A stretch of 64,000 nt of DNA from Microvirga massiliensis (GTDB taxonomy: Bacteria; Pseudomonadota; Alphaproteobacteria; Rhizobiales; Beijerinckiaceae), in contig NZ_LN811363.1 of assembly GCF_001006805.1 (NCBI RefSeq), positions 176,147 through 240,146 of the forward strand. Reading direction: 5' to 3'. Below are positions 45,316 to 53,897 of the stretch, one piece after another (positions within the stretch are counted from its first letter, which is position 1; each line of letters begins with the position of its first letter). The position numbers were made by a program, and so were the translations under genes. A model generated the notes under the pieces. That model ran no database searches. It was not told the origin of the DNA and worked only from the letters and a program-made list of their open reading frames with translations.

Positions 45316-46146
45316 GGTGCATGCCCTGGCGGCACGTGAGGCAGGCGCCCCTTCGAGGACTCCGCCGTCGCCAGGACGGTGTGGAAGAGGAATGCGGCCG
45401 GCGGCGATCGACGGCTGATGCCACAAAATGGCGGCGGGCAGCTGGCCCGCCGCCCTCGTGTTCAGAGCCTTGGGTTCGCGATGGACCTCAATATTGGTTG
45501 GGGCGCCCCAAGGGGTCGGGACCACCGACTGCTCCGGCGGTAGGAACGGGAGGGGTAGTCCCGTCAGGAGCCCATTGAGCACGGCCGTCACCCGGCCGTG
45601 CCGGCAGTCGAGCACGGGCGCTCCCGAGGCGCCCTCCTTGAGCAGGAGGCGGTTGGACCCTTGAACTTCGAAAAGCATGAGACCGGCATACTTGCCGGTA
45701 GGATCCTCAATCCTGGGCACGTCACCACGGGCGGCATGCCGCCGTCCTCCGGGATAGCCCAGGTCGAGGACGATCTCGTCCTGCGAGGGTGGCTCCGGCC
45801 CGATCTCGAGTGCCTGGGCACCCGGGAACGGATCCCGCAATTCAAAGATCGCCAGATCCTCCGCATGCCGGGTTCTCGATACGGTCCTTCTCCCATCGCG
45901 CTCGGCGAAATTGCCCTGGTAGACGATGCGAGCTTGTGCCCTGACTGTCACGTCCGGCGCCCCGTCCGTGATAGCCTGGCGCAACTCCACCTCGTGCCAG
46001 CCCTGGGCGGGAAGTTCATTTGCGAAATGCGCCGCGGTGACCAGAAACCGGGGAGAGCCGTAGAACCAAGCCGTGGCCCGCTCGCCGACGATCGCCACGC
46101 TCGCATGCCCAAGTCTCTCGTTGTCGAAGTACCAAGCGATGCTCAC
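44941..46146 (-). CDS. trypsin-like serine protease, ends antisense to the sulfatase
   Basis: Frame from a GTG at 46146. The triad is visible: His in FLVTAAHFANE near residue 35, Asp in RHAEDLAIFELRD near 95, Ser in KEGASGAPVLDCRHG near 178. The protease domain ends at about PTPWGAPTNIEV (near 45490). The remaining ~180 residues are compositionally odd and run 375 bp into the opposite strand of the sulfatase, so a stop codon was probably lost by a frameshift near 45470-45490. A signal-peptide frame lies immediately upstream (46143-46310). Confidence 0.7.
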   Translation of the reverse strand: MSIAWYFDNERLGHASVAIVGERATAWFYGSPRFLVTAAHFANELPAQGWHEVELRQAITDGAPDVTVRAQARIVYQGNFAERDGRRTVSRTRHAEDLAIFELRDPFPGAQALEIGPEPPSQDEIVLDLGYPGGRRHAARGDVPRIEDPTGKYAGLMLFEVQGSNRLLLKEGASGAPVLDCRHGRVTAVLNGLLTGLPLPFLPPEQSVVPTPWGAPTNIEVHREPKALNTRAAGQLPAAILWHQPSIAAGRIPLPHRPGDGGVLEGAPASRAARACTLVARVIHVGLLDLLQNPAEVVALRCLQRRELLVREQVLQPQLLADRQHVPVVLERSRRSAQRAAQAHGRFLVDADRLLERIALDVLDEREVERDERHDPAGRPGLRHGVVHLPVLVAHGGRRRP

Positions 46147-46310
46147 GACGGAACGGGTGTAGGATGAGGATCGACGCAGGTCGTATCGGCCGCTTGGGCG
46201 TGCGCTCGAGATAGGCTCCAGTTACTGTCGCGTATGAAAGGCAACAGCGCCAAGGCGGCGACGCACAGCGTTGCCCGGACCTGCGATGGGATATCTATGC
46301 ATTTCCCCAT
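46143..46310 (-). CDS. signal-peptide segment of the serine protease (frame-shifted?)
   Basis: ATG 46310 gives a 55-aa product with an export signal (ATLCVAALALLPFI, then SRAHAQAADTTC) and a Pro-rich tail (VDPHPTPVPS). Its TGA overlaps the protease GTG start. Joining the frames by a single added base would give one secreted protease with SIAWYFDNERLG after the linker. So either the two are translationally coupled or an indel split one gene. Confidence 0.45.
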   Translation of the reverse strand: MGKCIDIPSQVRATLCVAALALLPFIRDSNWSLSRAHAQAADTTCVDPHPTPVPS

Positions 46311-46453
46311 TGTGCGCGTCCGGAACTGCGGAGCAACGAGGCGACGCTGACGCAACAGATCCGGAGCGCCCTCTCAACGGAATACCGTCGGGACGGTTCC
46401 AGCCTGGCCGATGCGATCGGGGAGCAAGGGCCGAGCGGATTGGGAGGTTACCG

Positions 46454-47629
46454 ATGAGGGTTGCACGCCCGACCATTTTTTGGATCACGATCTCCGTCAT
46501 TGCGCTGCTGGCATTGATACTGCTGCGCCCAATCCTGCTGCCATTCGCAATCGGGATGGCGCTCGCCTATCTGCTGGTTCCGGCGGTAGATGGACTGGAG
46601 CGGATCGGGATCAATCGCTCGCTCGCCGCTTTGACCCTGGTCCTACTGCTGGTCGTCGGTTTCGTGACCATTGTGGTTGTGATGCTTCCGGCTATCGTCG
46701 GCGAGCTGAACTTCTTCATCGACCAGTTCCCACGCTACGTCGCGCGCATGCAGTCTCTCATCAGCGACACGAGCCGACCCTGGCTGCACAGGATCATGGG
46801 CGAGAATCTCCACATCGGGGAGTCCTCCGGCAGGATCGCGACAACGATGGGCGGCGCTTGGCTCGAAGACGCCGTTCGCTCACTCTGGTCGAGCGGAGAG
46901 GCCCTGATCTCTCTGCTCTCGCTGCTGGTGGTGGTCCCGATCGTCAGCATCTATCTTCTGGCGGATTGGGAGCGGATGATCGCAACGATCGACGGCTGGT
47001 TGCCGGCTGGGTCTCGCGAGGATGTCCGGGCTCTCGGGCGTGAGATCCACGACACGGTCGCCGGCTTCGTGCGCGGGCAGATCGTGATCTGCTTGATCCT
47101 TGCCGTCTTCTATGCCGTGGCCCTCAAGGTGATCGGTCTCAACCACGCCATCCTGATCGGCATCACGGCAGGCCTGATCAGCTTCGTGCCGTATCTTGGC
47201 GCAGGGGTCGGCGTCGTCATCGCGATGTGCGTTGCGACGGCCCAGTTCTGGCCGGACTGGACGCTCCTGGGCATCGTGGCCGGCATTTTCTTGATGGGCG
47301 AAACCCTTGCCGATTATGTCCTGTCGCCGCGCATCATCGGGGCTCGCGTCAAGCTCAATCCGGTCTGGCTGATGTTTGCGCTGTTCGCCTTCGGATATCT
47401 GTTCGGCTTCCTTGGCCTGTTGCTCGCGATCCCGCTCGCGGCGTCGCTGGGCGTGATCCTGCGATTCGCGATGCGCAAGTCCTTGGTTGGCTCGGACGCC
47501 GCGCTAGCATCGTCCGCAGCCGATTTCACCACCCCCATTGCCGACAAGCACGCCAAGCCGGGGCAGCAGCGGACGGTGGTTGTTCCAAACGATCGAGCTT
47601 CTGTCCCGACCGGTCAAAGAGAGCCTTGA
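46454..47629 (+). CDS. AI-2E family (PF01594) transporter permease
   Basis: 391 aa from ATG 46454 (GGGAGG 6 bp upstream); a longer frame to 46271 is rejected. About eight TM helices: FWITISVIALLALILLRPIL, then PFAIGMALAYLLVPAVDGLE; a periplasmic/amphipathic loop; GFVRGQIVICLILAVFYAVA and FVPYLGAGVGVVIAM. Typical of the AI-2 exporter-like/PerM family, whose substrates are mostly unknown. It stands alone on the plus strand. Confidence 0.88.
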   Translation: MRVARPTIFWITISVIALLALILLRPILLPFAIGMALAYLLVPAVDGLERIGINRSLAALTLVLLLVVGFVTIVVVMLPAIVGELNFFIDQFPRYVARMQSLISDTSRPWLHRIMGENLHIGESSGRIATTMGGAWLEDAVRSLWSSGEALISLLSLLVVVPIVSIYLLADWERMIATIDGWLPAGSREDVRALGREIHDTVAGFVRGQIVICLILAVFYAVALKVIGLNHAILIGITAGLISFVPYLGAGVGVVIAMCVATAQFWPDWTLLGIVAGIFLMGETLADYVLSPRIIGARVKLNPVWLMFALFAFGYLFGFLGLLLAIPLAASLGVILRFAMRKSLVGSDAALASSAADFTTPIADKHAKPGQQRTVVVPNDRASVPTGQREP

Positions 47630-47986
47630 TCCGCAGGTTTCAGGATATCGGTATGGGTGCGACGTCACTCCACGGGCCACGCGGGAGGGATGCTTGCAGG
47701 CTACGGCCACGCGTTCCGCGAAGGATGACCCGGCGCGTCCGGAGAAAGGCGGTGAACCCGGATCGATTGCCAGGTCGAGAAGGGCATCCGCACCGGGTGC
47801 CGAGCGGTGCCCCGACGGCGTTCCTGCTTCTACTGAAAACCGGGCGCTGATGCCCGGAACAGGACCGTGTTCGGGCATATCGAACCTTTGATCCCGCCGG
47901 TCCTGGCGAAGCCGCAGCGAGCCCGGACCGAGCTGGCGCCCGCAGTGCCTAGGAGCAAGCGTTGCGATCCGGCAGATCCGACAGGA
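47630..47986. other. intergenic, one hairpin, no gene recognised
   Basis: After the permease stop there is no convincing reading frame up to repeat B. At 47850-47878 ATGCCCGGAAC pairs with GTTCGGGCAT around an 8-nt loop (one bulged G); it could terminate transcription of the permease, although no T-run follows. Confidence 0.4.
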
Positions 47987-48105
47987 AATCAGGGTTTGCC
48001 GCCGCCATTCTGCGGGCAAACCCCAATAGCGGCCGAGACGGAAACCGGCGAGACTCGACGACCGGTGGTGATCGGACCGCCCCTCGTGTCGCAAGCCGTT
48101 GCCGG
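47987..48105 (+). repeat. leader repeat B
   Basis: 119 bp matching repeats A and C, including the hairpin (GGGTTTGCC with GGGCAAACCC) and GAAACCGGCGAGACTCGACG. At the position of the FGE start it has GTG TCG CAA GCC GTT GCC, then diverges. So it looks like the leader of a lost FGE-type module, now followed by a small exported-protein gene. The shared upstream block GCAGATCCGACAGGAAATC (47972) is also found at C. Confidence 0.7.
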
Positions 48106-48173
48106 GGACCGTGCCCGTGAACGTCCGATGGGCTTCCCATGTCGCGGGCGGTTCGCAAGCAGGAGGATCAACA

Positions 48174-48431
48174 ATGACCCGTGTCGTTTTGCTCGTCGCC
48201 CTCGGGGGCCTGATGCTTGCCGTGCCGGGCCGGGCGCAGGTTCAGGATCCCGGGCTGGCGCTGCACGGCGGCGAGATCACGATCCCGTCGGAAAGCACCC
48301 TCGAGCGGGAGGCGGTGACGCAACCCCGGAACGAGTTCTCGACGGACGATGCCATCGCCGACCGGCAGATGGAGGAGCAGGACCGGGTGATCGACCGCGA
48401 GGTCCTGCGCGGCATCTGCTCGGACTGCTGA
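48174..48431 (+). CDS. small exported hypothetical protein
   Basis: 85 aa; ATG 48174 has AGGAGGATCAAC upstream. Signal peptide (VVLLVALGGLMLAVPGRA), then a polar, acidic mature part (STLEREAVTQPRNEF, MEEQDRVIDREVLRGICSDC) with two Cys at the very end. Follows leader repeat B. The family is unknown. Confidence 0.6.
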   Translation: MTRVVLLVALGGLMLAVPGRAQVQDPGLALHGGEITIPSESTLEREAVTQPRNEFSTDDAIADRQMEEQDRVIDREVLRGICSDC

Positions 48432-48562
48432 GCGACCGTCCCCTCCTGTCCTGGTCACCGATGGCACGTGCTCTGCCGATCGCAAGGGGCTCCTGCAGGA
48501 TGCGGGCGGCAAGCCGCCAATGCTCCTCGGATCTGGGCAAAGCTGATGAAAGGGTGAAGCGG

Positions 48563-48967
48563 ATGAAGGCATCCTTGGCGGCTATGGCGCTTGTTGGCGC
48601 GGTTGCTGTGGCACTCATTGCGATCGCTCTGGCGGGGTGCCAGTCGACCGTGGGGACGGCAAGCGGCGCCCCGAACGGCACGCTCACGAAGGCCGGCTTC
48701 GTGGCCAAACGCGCCAGCACGCCGGAGCAGGTCGCGGTGCTCAACAGCCTGCCGGCGAACACGTTCGTGCGGCAGACCACAAACGGGAAAGCAACCTATC
48801 TCTATGCCGATCCGGCAGCGTGCGGCTGCGTCCATGTCGGAGGCGAGAGCGCATTCCAGAGCGTCAGGGGCATGCAGAACATCGTCTATGACATGAACCG
48901 CCTGGAGTTCGGCGGCGGTCTCGATCCGGACAACATCGGCGATCTCAGCGACTGGCAGCCGTTCTGA
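48563..48967 (+). CDS. small Cys-containing lipoprotein, copy 1 (intact)
   Basis: 134 aa. Signal and lipobox VALIAIALAGCQS give a lipid-anchored Cys near residue 26. The mature domain starts GFVAKRASTPEQVAVLNSLP and has the family signature YLYADPAACGCVHVGG, then ending DWQPF. The Cys-x-Cys pair may form a disulfide or bind metal. Copies occur at 53521 (frameshifted) and 62652 (diverged), and the last sits in the sulfatase/HAD cluster. The function is unknown; link to sulfatase biology is inferred from repeated co-location. Confidence 0.72.
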   Translation: MKASLAAMALVGAVAVALIAIALAGCQSTVGTASGAPNGTLTKAGFVAKRASTPEQVAVLNSLPANTFVRQTTNGKATYLYADPAACGCVHVGGESAFQSVRGMQNIVYDMNRLEFGGGLDPDNIGDLSDWQPF

Positions 48968-48971
48968 CGGC
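48669..48971 (+). repeat. 303 bp repeat F1 (lipoprotein coding end)
   Basis: Matches 53599-53901 with three base differences seen by eye, ending just after the stop codon (TTCTGACGGC). The 5' sides and 3' sides are different, so either copying or gene conversion was limited to this block. Confidence 0.8.
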
Positions 48972-49176
48972 GGTAAACGTACAGGTCTTGTTTACGCCAA
49001 ACGCATCATCAAACCGGGCGGGAGCCACCAATCTGCAAGCGGGGAGCGTGCTCAATGTGCTGCAACTCGACTCGGGTACCGTAACGACTTCGCGAAGGAG
49101 CAAGTGCTCCTCACCTGTCATCAATCTCACAATCGGCGTGCCGCGGCTCAGGCGTCGTCACCTCAACGCGGGAAAC

Positions 49177-49336
49177 GCCGAAGAGGCTCACTTCTGTTCC
49201 CGCCCCGAATGAACACTGATTGAAATACCGCACGCACTGTTCCGAAGATCGCGCATGCCCTAAGGTTCATGTGGACGACTAAGCGGGATCCAGCACTCGC
49301 CGATCCGCTGATGGTCAACGGCACCCCTGGATGATC
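49177..49336 (+). repeat. 160 bp dispersed repeat E1
   Basis: Runs from GCCGAAGAGGCTCACTTCTG to CCCTGGATGATC and matches 57272-57432 with scattered substitutions and about one indel. It lies between the lipoprotein copy and the MarC-type gene. The minus strand reads FGAGTEVSLFG in both copies, so it might be a remnant of a protein-coding segment. The 49005-49176 flank also shares a short block (CAAACCGGGCGG) with the other copy. Confidence 0.65.
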
Positions 49337-49377
49337 GACAACATGAGCAAGATGATTAGATTTGTGCAGGAGCCGTC

Positions 49378-50034
49378 ATGCGACAGGTATTGACGTTATT
49401 CGTCAGCACGTTTTCGACGTTGCTTGCGATCATCAACCCACTTGAGGTTTTGCCTGTATTTATTAAATTACTCGAAGGTGAAGATGCCGATCAACACCGG
49501 CACGTTGCGCGTTGTTCATGTTTTTATGCCATATTGCTCTTGTTCTTCTTTCTCGTCTTCGGAACGCTCATATTGAAAATATTCGGCGTTTCTCTCAGCA
49601 TGGTTCGCATCGTCGGTGGGATCATCCTGTTGCGCATCGGATTTGAGCTATTTTCGGGTTCATCCGCAGATGGATCGCCAAATACGGTCAATAGGAATGG
49701 ACAAAAAGGTGACATCGCCTTTGTCCCGCTCGCCATGCCGCCTATGTGCGGCCCCGGGGCAATCGCGACAATGCTTGGCATGACCTCGCTCGTGAAAAGC
49801 TCTGGGCTTGAACTTGCCTCCTTTCTCGCTATCGCCTGCGCCACTCTCGCAGCCATGCTCGTGACTTATCTATGCTTGGCCTATGCCGAGAATGTCGTCG
49901 GGCGAATTGGTCCCATGGGGATCGACGCGGTTACCCGCATCGTCGGGTTCTTCGTGGCCACCATGGGCGGGGCGCTCATCTTCCACGGTGTGGTGGAAGC
50001 CCTTCAAGAATACGGAGTTATAGCAGCACGCTGA
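49378..50034 (+). CDS. MarC family (NAAT) integral membrane protein
   Basis: 218 aa, about six TM helices: VLTLFVSTFSTLLAIINPLE and FYAILLLFFFLVFGTLIL; MVRIVGGIILLRIGFELFSG; VPLAMPPMCGPGAIATML (the conserved Pro-rich MarC loop). Substrate and role of MarC proteins are unclear. ATG 49378 follows CAGGAG. The codon use is more AT-rich (TTATTTAT-like stretches) than the neighbours, which suggests recent acquisition. Confidence 0.88.
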   Translation: MRQVLTLFVSTFSTLLAIINPLEVLPVFIKLLEGEDADQHRHVARCSCFYAILLLFFFLVFGTLILKIFGVSLSMVRIVGGIILLRIGFELFSGSSADGSPNTVNRNGQKGDIAFVPLAMPPMCGPGAIATMLGMTSLVKSSGLELASFLAIACATLAAMLVTYLCLAYAENVVGRIGPMGIDAVTRIVGFFVATMGGALIFHGVVEALQEYGVIAAR

Positions 50035-50225
50035 AAGCCTGATATCGGAACAGTTGCGTCACTGCATTCGACACAATTCGAAGGCTTCGTTCCGTACGTC
50101 GAGTTTTCTGCAATGCGCCGCTACTTGAGCGCGGTGGCCGCAGTCATGTCGGATTCTGCCTCGACAAGTGGTGTCTGCGCTCTGAAGGCCGTCAATGTCG
50201 GCCCGTCATTGGCTTCACAACGGCA

Positions 50226-50939
50226 TCAGGTAAGGATGTTCACTGCCCTCGCAGCGACCAGAGCGACGGTCAGCAAGGACACGATTGCCTCGACCATCAT
50301 CAGAATCTTTGCCCGCCCCGTCAGTGGCATCGTGTCTGTCGGGGAGAATGCCGTCGCGTTGGTGAACGACAGGAACAGGTAGTCGACAAAACCCGGCACC
50401 CAATTCGCGGCCCCACGGGTACTAAGGGTCATTTGCGGGAAAAGGAAGTCGGCGATATCGGTTTTTGCGAACCCGATTCTCGGCGGTCCTCCCCGGTCGA
50501 TGTTCCAGAACCACAACGCGAAGATGATGACGTTCGTCACCCAGATGTTCAGCGCATCGATCAGCAAGGTCGTGCCGTTGGCCGAGAGGCCATGCACCAG
50601 GGCTCGCACAAGGTCAATCAGCGCCCCGCAGTTCATGACGCTCATGACCGCTGTCAGAAGAAGCGCAACGCGCCGGATCAGCAGGCGGTGGCGTTCGATG
50701 ATCTGCCAGTGGTGGTCGGTTGTTGCGGCCGGCACCTGCACTTGGGTCCACGCCGTGCCAGCGGCTAGAGGCGCCAACATAGCGAGCTCGATCGTCGGAG
50801 CGAGCCAGCGTGGCCCGAAGGAGAGGTCGTTGATGACGAGAAGCTGAAGAACAACGACCATGAGGACGGCGCCACGTGCAACCCAGAAATCAAGCGCCTG
50901 ACGATGGATGATTGAATGAGGGTGCGGAGTGCTCATCAT
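50226..50939 (-). CDS. multi-TM membrane protein (DUF1345-like)
   Basis: 237 aa from ATG 50939, with GAAGGTGAC upstream. Five to six TM helices: GAVLMVVVLQLLVINDLSF, LAMLAPLAAGTAW, ALLLTAVMSVMNCGALIDLV, WVTNVIIFALWFWNID and the C-terminal MVEAIVSLLTVALVAARAV. The FSPTDTMPLTGRAKILMMVE segment looks like the ion-channel-type/DUF1345 signature. The substrate is unknown. Alone on the minus strand. Confidence 0.65.
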   Translation of the reverse strand: MMSTPHPHSIIHRQALDFWVARGAVLMVVVLQLLVINDLSFGPRWLAPTIELAMLAPLAAGTAWTQVQVPAATTDHHWQIIERHRLLIRRVALLLTAVMSVMNCGALIDLVRALVHGLSANGTTLLIDALNIWVTNVIIFALWFWNIDRGGPPRIGFAKTDIADFLFPQMTLSTRGAANWVPGFVDYLFLSFTNATAFSPTDTMPLTGRAKILMMVEAIVSLLTVALVAARAVNILT

Positions 50940-51039
50940 GTCACCTTCGACCACGTATCTCTCAGACCCCAGAATAGCTTGGTTGGCGCGTTTAGGTGCG
51001 AGGGTGATTGGCCGGTCATGGTGGCGCTGCAAATCTGGC

Positions 51040-51379
51040 TACGCGTCGAATGGTAGAGGATCAGCAGGAGTCCGCCGATGGGTTGAGAGAGTTCATCATG
51101 GCCTCCCTTCCATACGGCCGGACTCGCCACACGGGGCAAGGGTGCTTGAAGCGGAGCAAGCAGCCAATACCGAGTCGGCAAGCAATGGGCCGGCCCTCTC
51201 CCTGTCCCACGAATGTCACCGCTTTCCCGGAGCCAAGCGACCTCACAGGCTGTGGGACAACCGGAAGAATCCTGCTTAGGTTATGCAGACGTGGGCGATG
51301 GCCTCGTGCGAATTGGCCCGGCCCACCTCAGACGTGGGCGCGGGTCTATTTGTTTGTGCATGGCGGACACGCCCGCTGT
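51040..51379. other. intergenic stretch, nothing recognised
   Basis: No gene with start and ribosome site was found between the promoter side of the DUF1345-like gene and the next minus-strand gene. No repeat shared with the rest of the window was seen. Confidence 0.4.
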
Positions 51380-51787
51380 CTATCCGAGATTTTGCGGCTG
51401 ATTTATTAGGCCACGGGTAAAGTCGTATTCGGAGGGGAGCGCTCCAGTCCCAACTCCAGTCCCAATTTCGAGCGCAGCTTGGATCATGGCGCGGTAAGCC
51501 CCATAGTCGCTTGTGTCGGATGGCGGCGGTTCATCGTGGAAGTGATGGCCGCTCTTGTATCGCCAGAAGGCGCCGATCATCTCGGGCGTTGGCTATTTCG
51601 GAGCGAGCACGAAGCCGTCTGGCAGGATCCCAATTCCAGTTCCAACGGTAGCGGCGCGTAGGTGCTCGATTTCGGCGGCCGCTTCAAGCAAAAGCGTCTG
51701 GTCCCAAAACGCGCCAATCCATGGATCATACCAAGCGAATATTGGACGCCGCCGCCGCTTGGGTCGATGGGCACTCGGGACGGACAC
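51380..51787 (-). pseudogene. hypothetical protein with in-frame amber stop
   Basis: One minus-strand frame runs from ATG 51787 (RRRPIFAWYDPWIGAFWDQT) to TAG 51593 and then on to 51380 (MIGAFWRYKSGHHFHDEPPP, ending INQPQNLG), 136 codons in total. Both halves contain IGAFW and a later GTG-type motif (VGTGIGILP and VGTGVGALP), so the protein may be an internal duplication. The FAWYDxWIGAFWD opening looks like a small conserved Hyphomicrobiales protein. The TAG is best explained by one transition (CAG to TAG). Confidence 0.5.
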
Positions 51788-51817
51788 ATGGCGCGTGCTC
51801 CGGGTGCTCCGCTGTAC

Positions 51818-52147
51818 CTACTTGCCCTGCAGCTTGTCGAGCACTGCCTGAGTGGCTGGGCCGGCGATCCCCCCGAGGAGTGGGGTTGCAAACACGCTGA
51901 CCACGGCGCCCACGGCTCCTGGCACAAGTGCCGCAAGGCCGTCCACGTGATTGGCAACCGTGCTGTCGTCGGCAGCTTCGCCCTTGGTGGCTTCCTGTTT
52001 CAGCGCCGCCAGCTTCGCTTCTGCCTGGGGGCGAACCTCGGTCGGCGCAGCCGTGATCGCCTCGGTCAATGGGCGAAATATATCGTCCAGTGCGGCTGCA
52101 AAAGGGGCTCCGATGTTGACGCTACCGCTTTGACCTTGGCCTGTCAT
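51818..52147 (-). CDS. hypothetical protein, helical, no signal
   Basis: 109 aa with an ordered look: APFAAALDDIFRPLTEAITA, PTEVRPQAEAKLAALKQEA, VPGAVGAVVSVFATPLLGGI, ending LDKLQGK. The last part is a hydrophobic helix that may insert in a membrane; the middle is charged and helical. Not recognised by family. GGAGGC lies just upstream of its ATG on the minus strand. Confidence 0.6.
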   Translation of the reverse strand: MTGQGQSGSVNIGAPFAAALDDIFRPLTEAITAAPTEVRPQAEAKLAALKQEATKGEAADDSTVANHVDGLAALVPGAVGAVVSVFATPLLGGIAGPATQAVLDKLQGK

Positions 52148-52290
52148 GTCAGCCTCCTAAGTCTTGGATCGCAGCGCGTTGGTGCTGTCGAGCATAACTG
52201 ATCCGGGGTGCTCCAAACAACCTCAGCGGATTGCCTATTTTCATAAGCCCCTTGATTTACCTCCCATCTGAGAGCGTCACGCGCGCCGCC

Positions 52291-52461
52291 CTATGCCGCC
52301 TCGGCTTTCCCCTCACTCTCGTTGGTAATGACCTCGGCCCAAGTATCGAGCATCGAAGCGCAATCGTCCGGGGCCTCAGGGTCGAAGGGATGGTCGCCAC
52401 CTTTGTGATCTTGCACCGGCACGGCAGAGTGGCGAGCAATCTCCATTTCTGAGTAAGTCAA
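52291..52461 (-). CDS. small hypothetical protein (51-56 aa), shorter than usual gene-calling limits
   Basis: Starting at TTG 52461 (MTYSEMEIARH) or ATG 52446 it reads MEIARHSAVPVQDHKGGDHP and DDCASMLDTWAEVITNESEG, ending KAEAA and TAG 52291. The acidic, low-bias composition is unlike the other five frames and I judge it protein-like. The function is unknown. Confidence 0.45.
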   Translation of the reverse strand: MTYSEMEIARHSAVPVQDHKGGDHPFDPEAPDDCASMLDTWAEVITNESEGKAEAA

Positions 52462-52882
52462 CCTCGTAGGGTCTCTGCAACCCTCGTAACGATGCCCCTG
52501 CCCACGCTGGCCGATCGGAGATGCCGGGATGCGTCGCTAGAAATATCTTGTGATCCTACGCCTCGACAACTCGCGCAAACCGTTCTGGCATTCGGAGAAT
52601 GGAAAGCGCTTTACTCCTGTTGGGGAGGCAGTAGTGAGAAGATTGATCGAAAAGAGCACCTGATCAGTCGGCCGTCAAGATAATGGCTCGACTTTGGAGA
52701 CTTGGCGCGCTATTCTTCCAACAGTTGTTTCGGGCTCCCAGCCAATGATCGCTAAGGTAGCGCAATAGGTAGATAGAACTCGGCACCCAGGCACTTGGCG
52801 GGATCTTCGTTTGACAGATGTCGTCGAGGAGAGTGATCTATCGGTCATGTGACAGGATTGAAGGTCAAGCAGGGAGGCAAGC
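52462..52882. other. intergenic stretch, nothing recognised
   Basis: This 420 bp shows no reading frame with start and ribosome site that I would support. It probably includes the promoter of the exported protein at 52883. Confidence 0.4.
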
Positions 52883-53218
52883 ATGTTCCGGATCGTGGGA
52901 ATGGTCATGCTAGTCTTCGCCGGCACGGCTGCTGCGGCGGACGAATTCCCTGGGTTCGATATAGAAGCGATATGTCGGGCTGCACCGCGCCTCCTGCCGA
53001 GCGAAACGGATACCTATCAGAACTGCGTCCGGGACGAGACCGAGGCGCGCAATCAGCTGGAGCGTCAGTGGGCGAGCTTCAATGCCGGGCTGCGTGAAGA
53101 ATGCGTTCGCGATACAAGCGTTGGAGGTTCCCCAAGCTTCGTGGACGTTCTCACCTGCATTCAGATGGCAGTTGGAATGCCTGCTTCGATGCCCCACCGA
53201 CTCCGCCGGACTCCTTGA
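52883..53218 (+). CDS. small exported Cys-rich hypothetical protein
   Basis: 111 aa; ATG 52883 follows GGGAGGCAAGC. Signal peptide (MFRIVGMVMLVFAGTAAAA), then FDIEAICRAAPRLLPSETDT, QNCVRDETEARNQLERQWAS, LREECVRDTSVGG and VLTCIQMA, four Cys that could form two disulfides. Conserved-looking periplasmic protein; the role is unknown. The end (HRLRRTP) is basic and may be slightly shifted. Confidence 0.62.
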   Translation: MFRIVGMVMLVFAGTAAAADEFPGFDIEAICRAAPRLLPSETDTYQNCVRDETEARNQLERQWASFNAGLREECVRDTSVGGSPSFVDVLTCIQMAVGMPASMPHRLRRTP

Positions 53219-53520
53219 CGGAGGTCAGCGCCTGTAACGTGAGAACGGCCTGAACCGACATTGCAGGTCAGTCAGTTCCCTTCCTGCATGCAGCGTGCGT
53301 AAAGTTAGGGCAATGCTGCTTCCTGGCTTTTTCAGAAGTTTACGGGACGGTTCGCTCCGTTGTCTCGGCTGGTCCGCGAACCCGCCCCGGCGGCAGTCTT
53401 GCGCTTAGCCCATCAACTTTCCGACTTGCAGTCCGCTTGTGCTCGCAATCAGCCGGGCGCAAGCGGCATCGCTCCTCGCAAAATACTGGCCTCAAGCGTA
53501 GGTAACGAAAGGTGAGATGG
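53219..53520. other. intergenic stretch, nothing recognised
   Basis: 302 bp with no supportable gene between the Cys-rich exported protein and the second lipoprotein copy. Confidence 0.4.
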
Positions 53521-53897
53521 ATGAAAACATCGTTCACTCTGGCGCTCGTCGCCGCTGCTCTCGCTGCCTGTCAGTCGGCACTCCAGTCCTCAAAGGTACC
53601 CCGAACGGCATGCTCACGAAGGCCGGCTTCGTGGCCAAACGCGCCAGCACGCCGGAGCAGGTCGCAGTGCTCAACAGCCTGCCGGCGAACACGTTCGTGC
53701 GGCAGACCACAAACGGGAAAGCAACCTATCTCTATGCCGATCCGGCAGCGTGCGGCTGCGTGCATGTCGGAGGCGAGAGCGCATTCCAGAGCGTCAGGGG
53801 CATGCAGAACATCGTCTATGACATGAACCGCCTGGAGTTCGGCGGCGGTCTCGATCCGGACAACATCGGCGATCTCAGCGACTGGCAGCCGTTCTGA
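53521..53897 (+). pseudogene. small Cys-containing lipoprotein, copy 2 (frameshifted)
   Basis: ATG 53521 gives an intact lipoprotein signal (MKTSFTLALVAAALAACQS). A one-base indel near 53590 then puts the conserved body out of frame: GFVAKRASTPEQVAVLNSLP and YLYADPAACGCVHVGG continue in the frame starting at 53517, to a stop at 53895. The block 53599-53901 is almost identical to copy 1. So either the lipoprotein was recently duplicated into this place, or it was overwritten by conversion. Confidence 0.75.
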
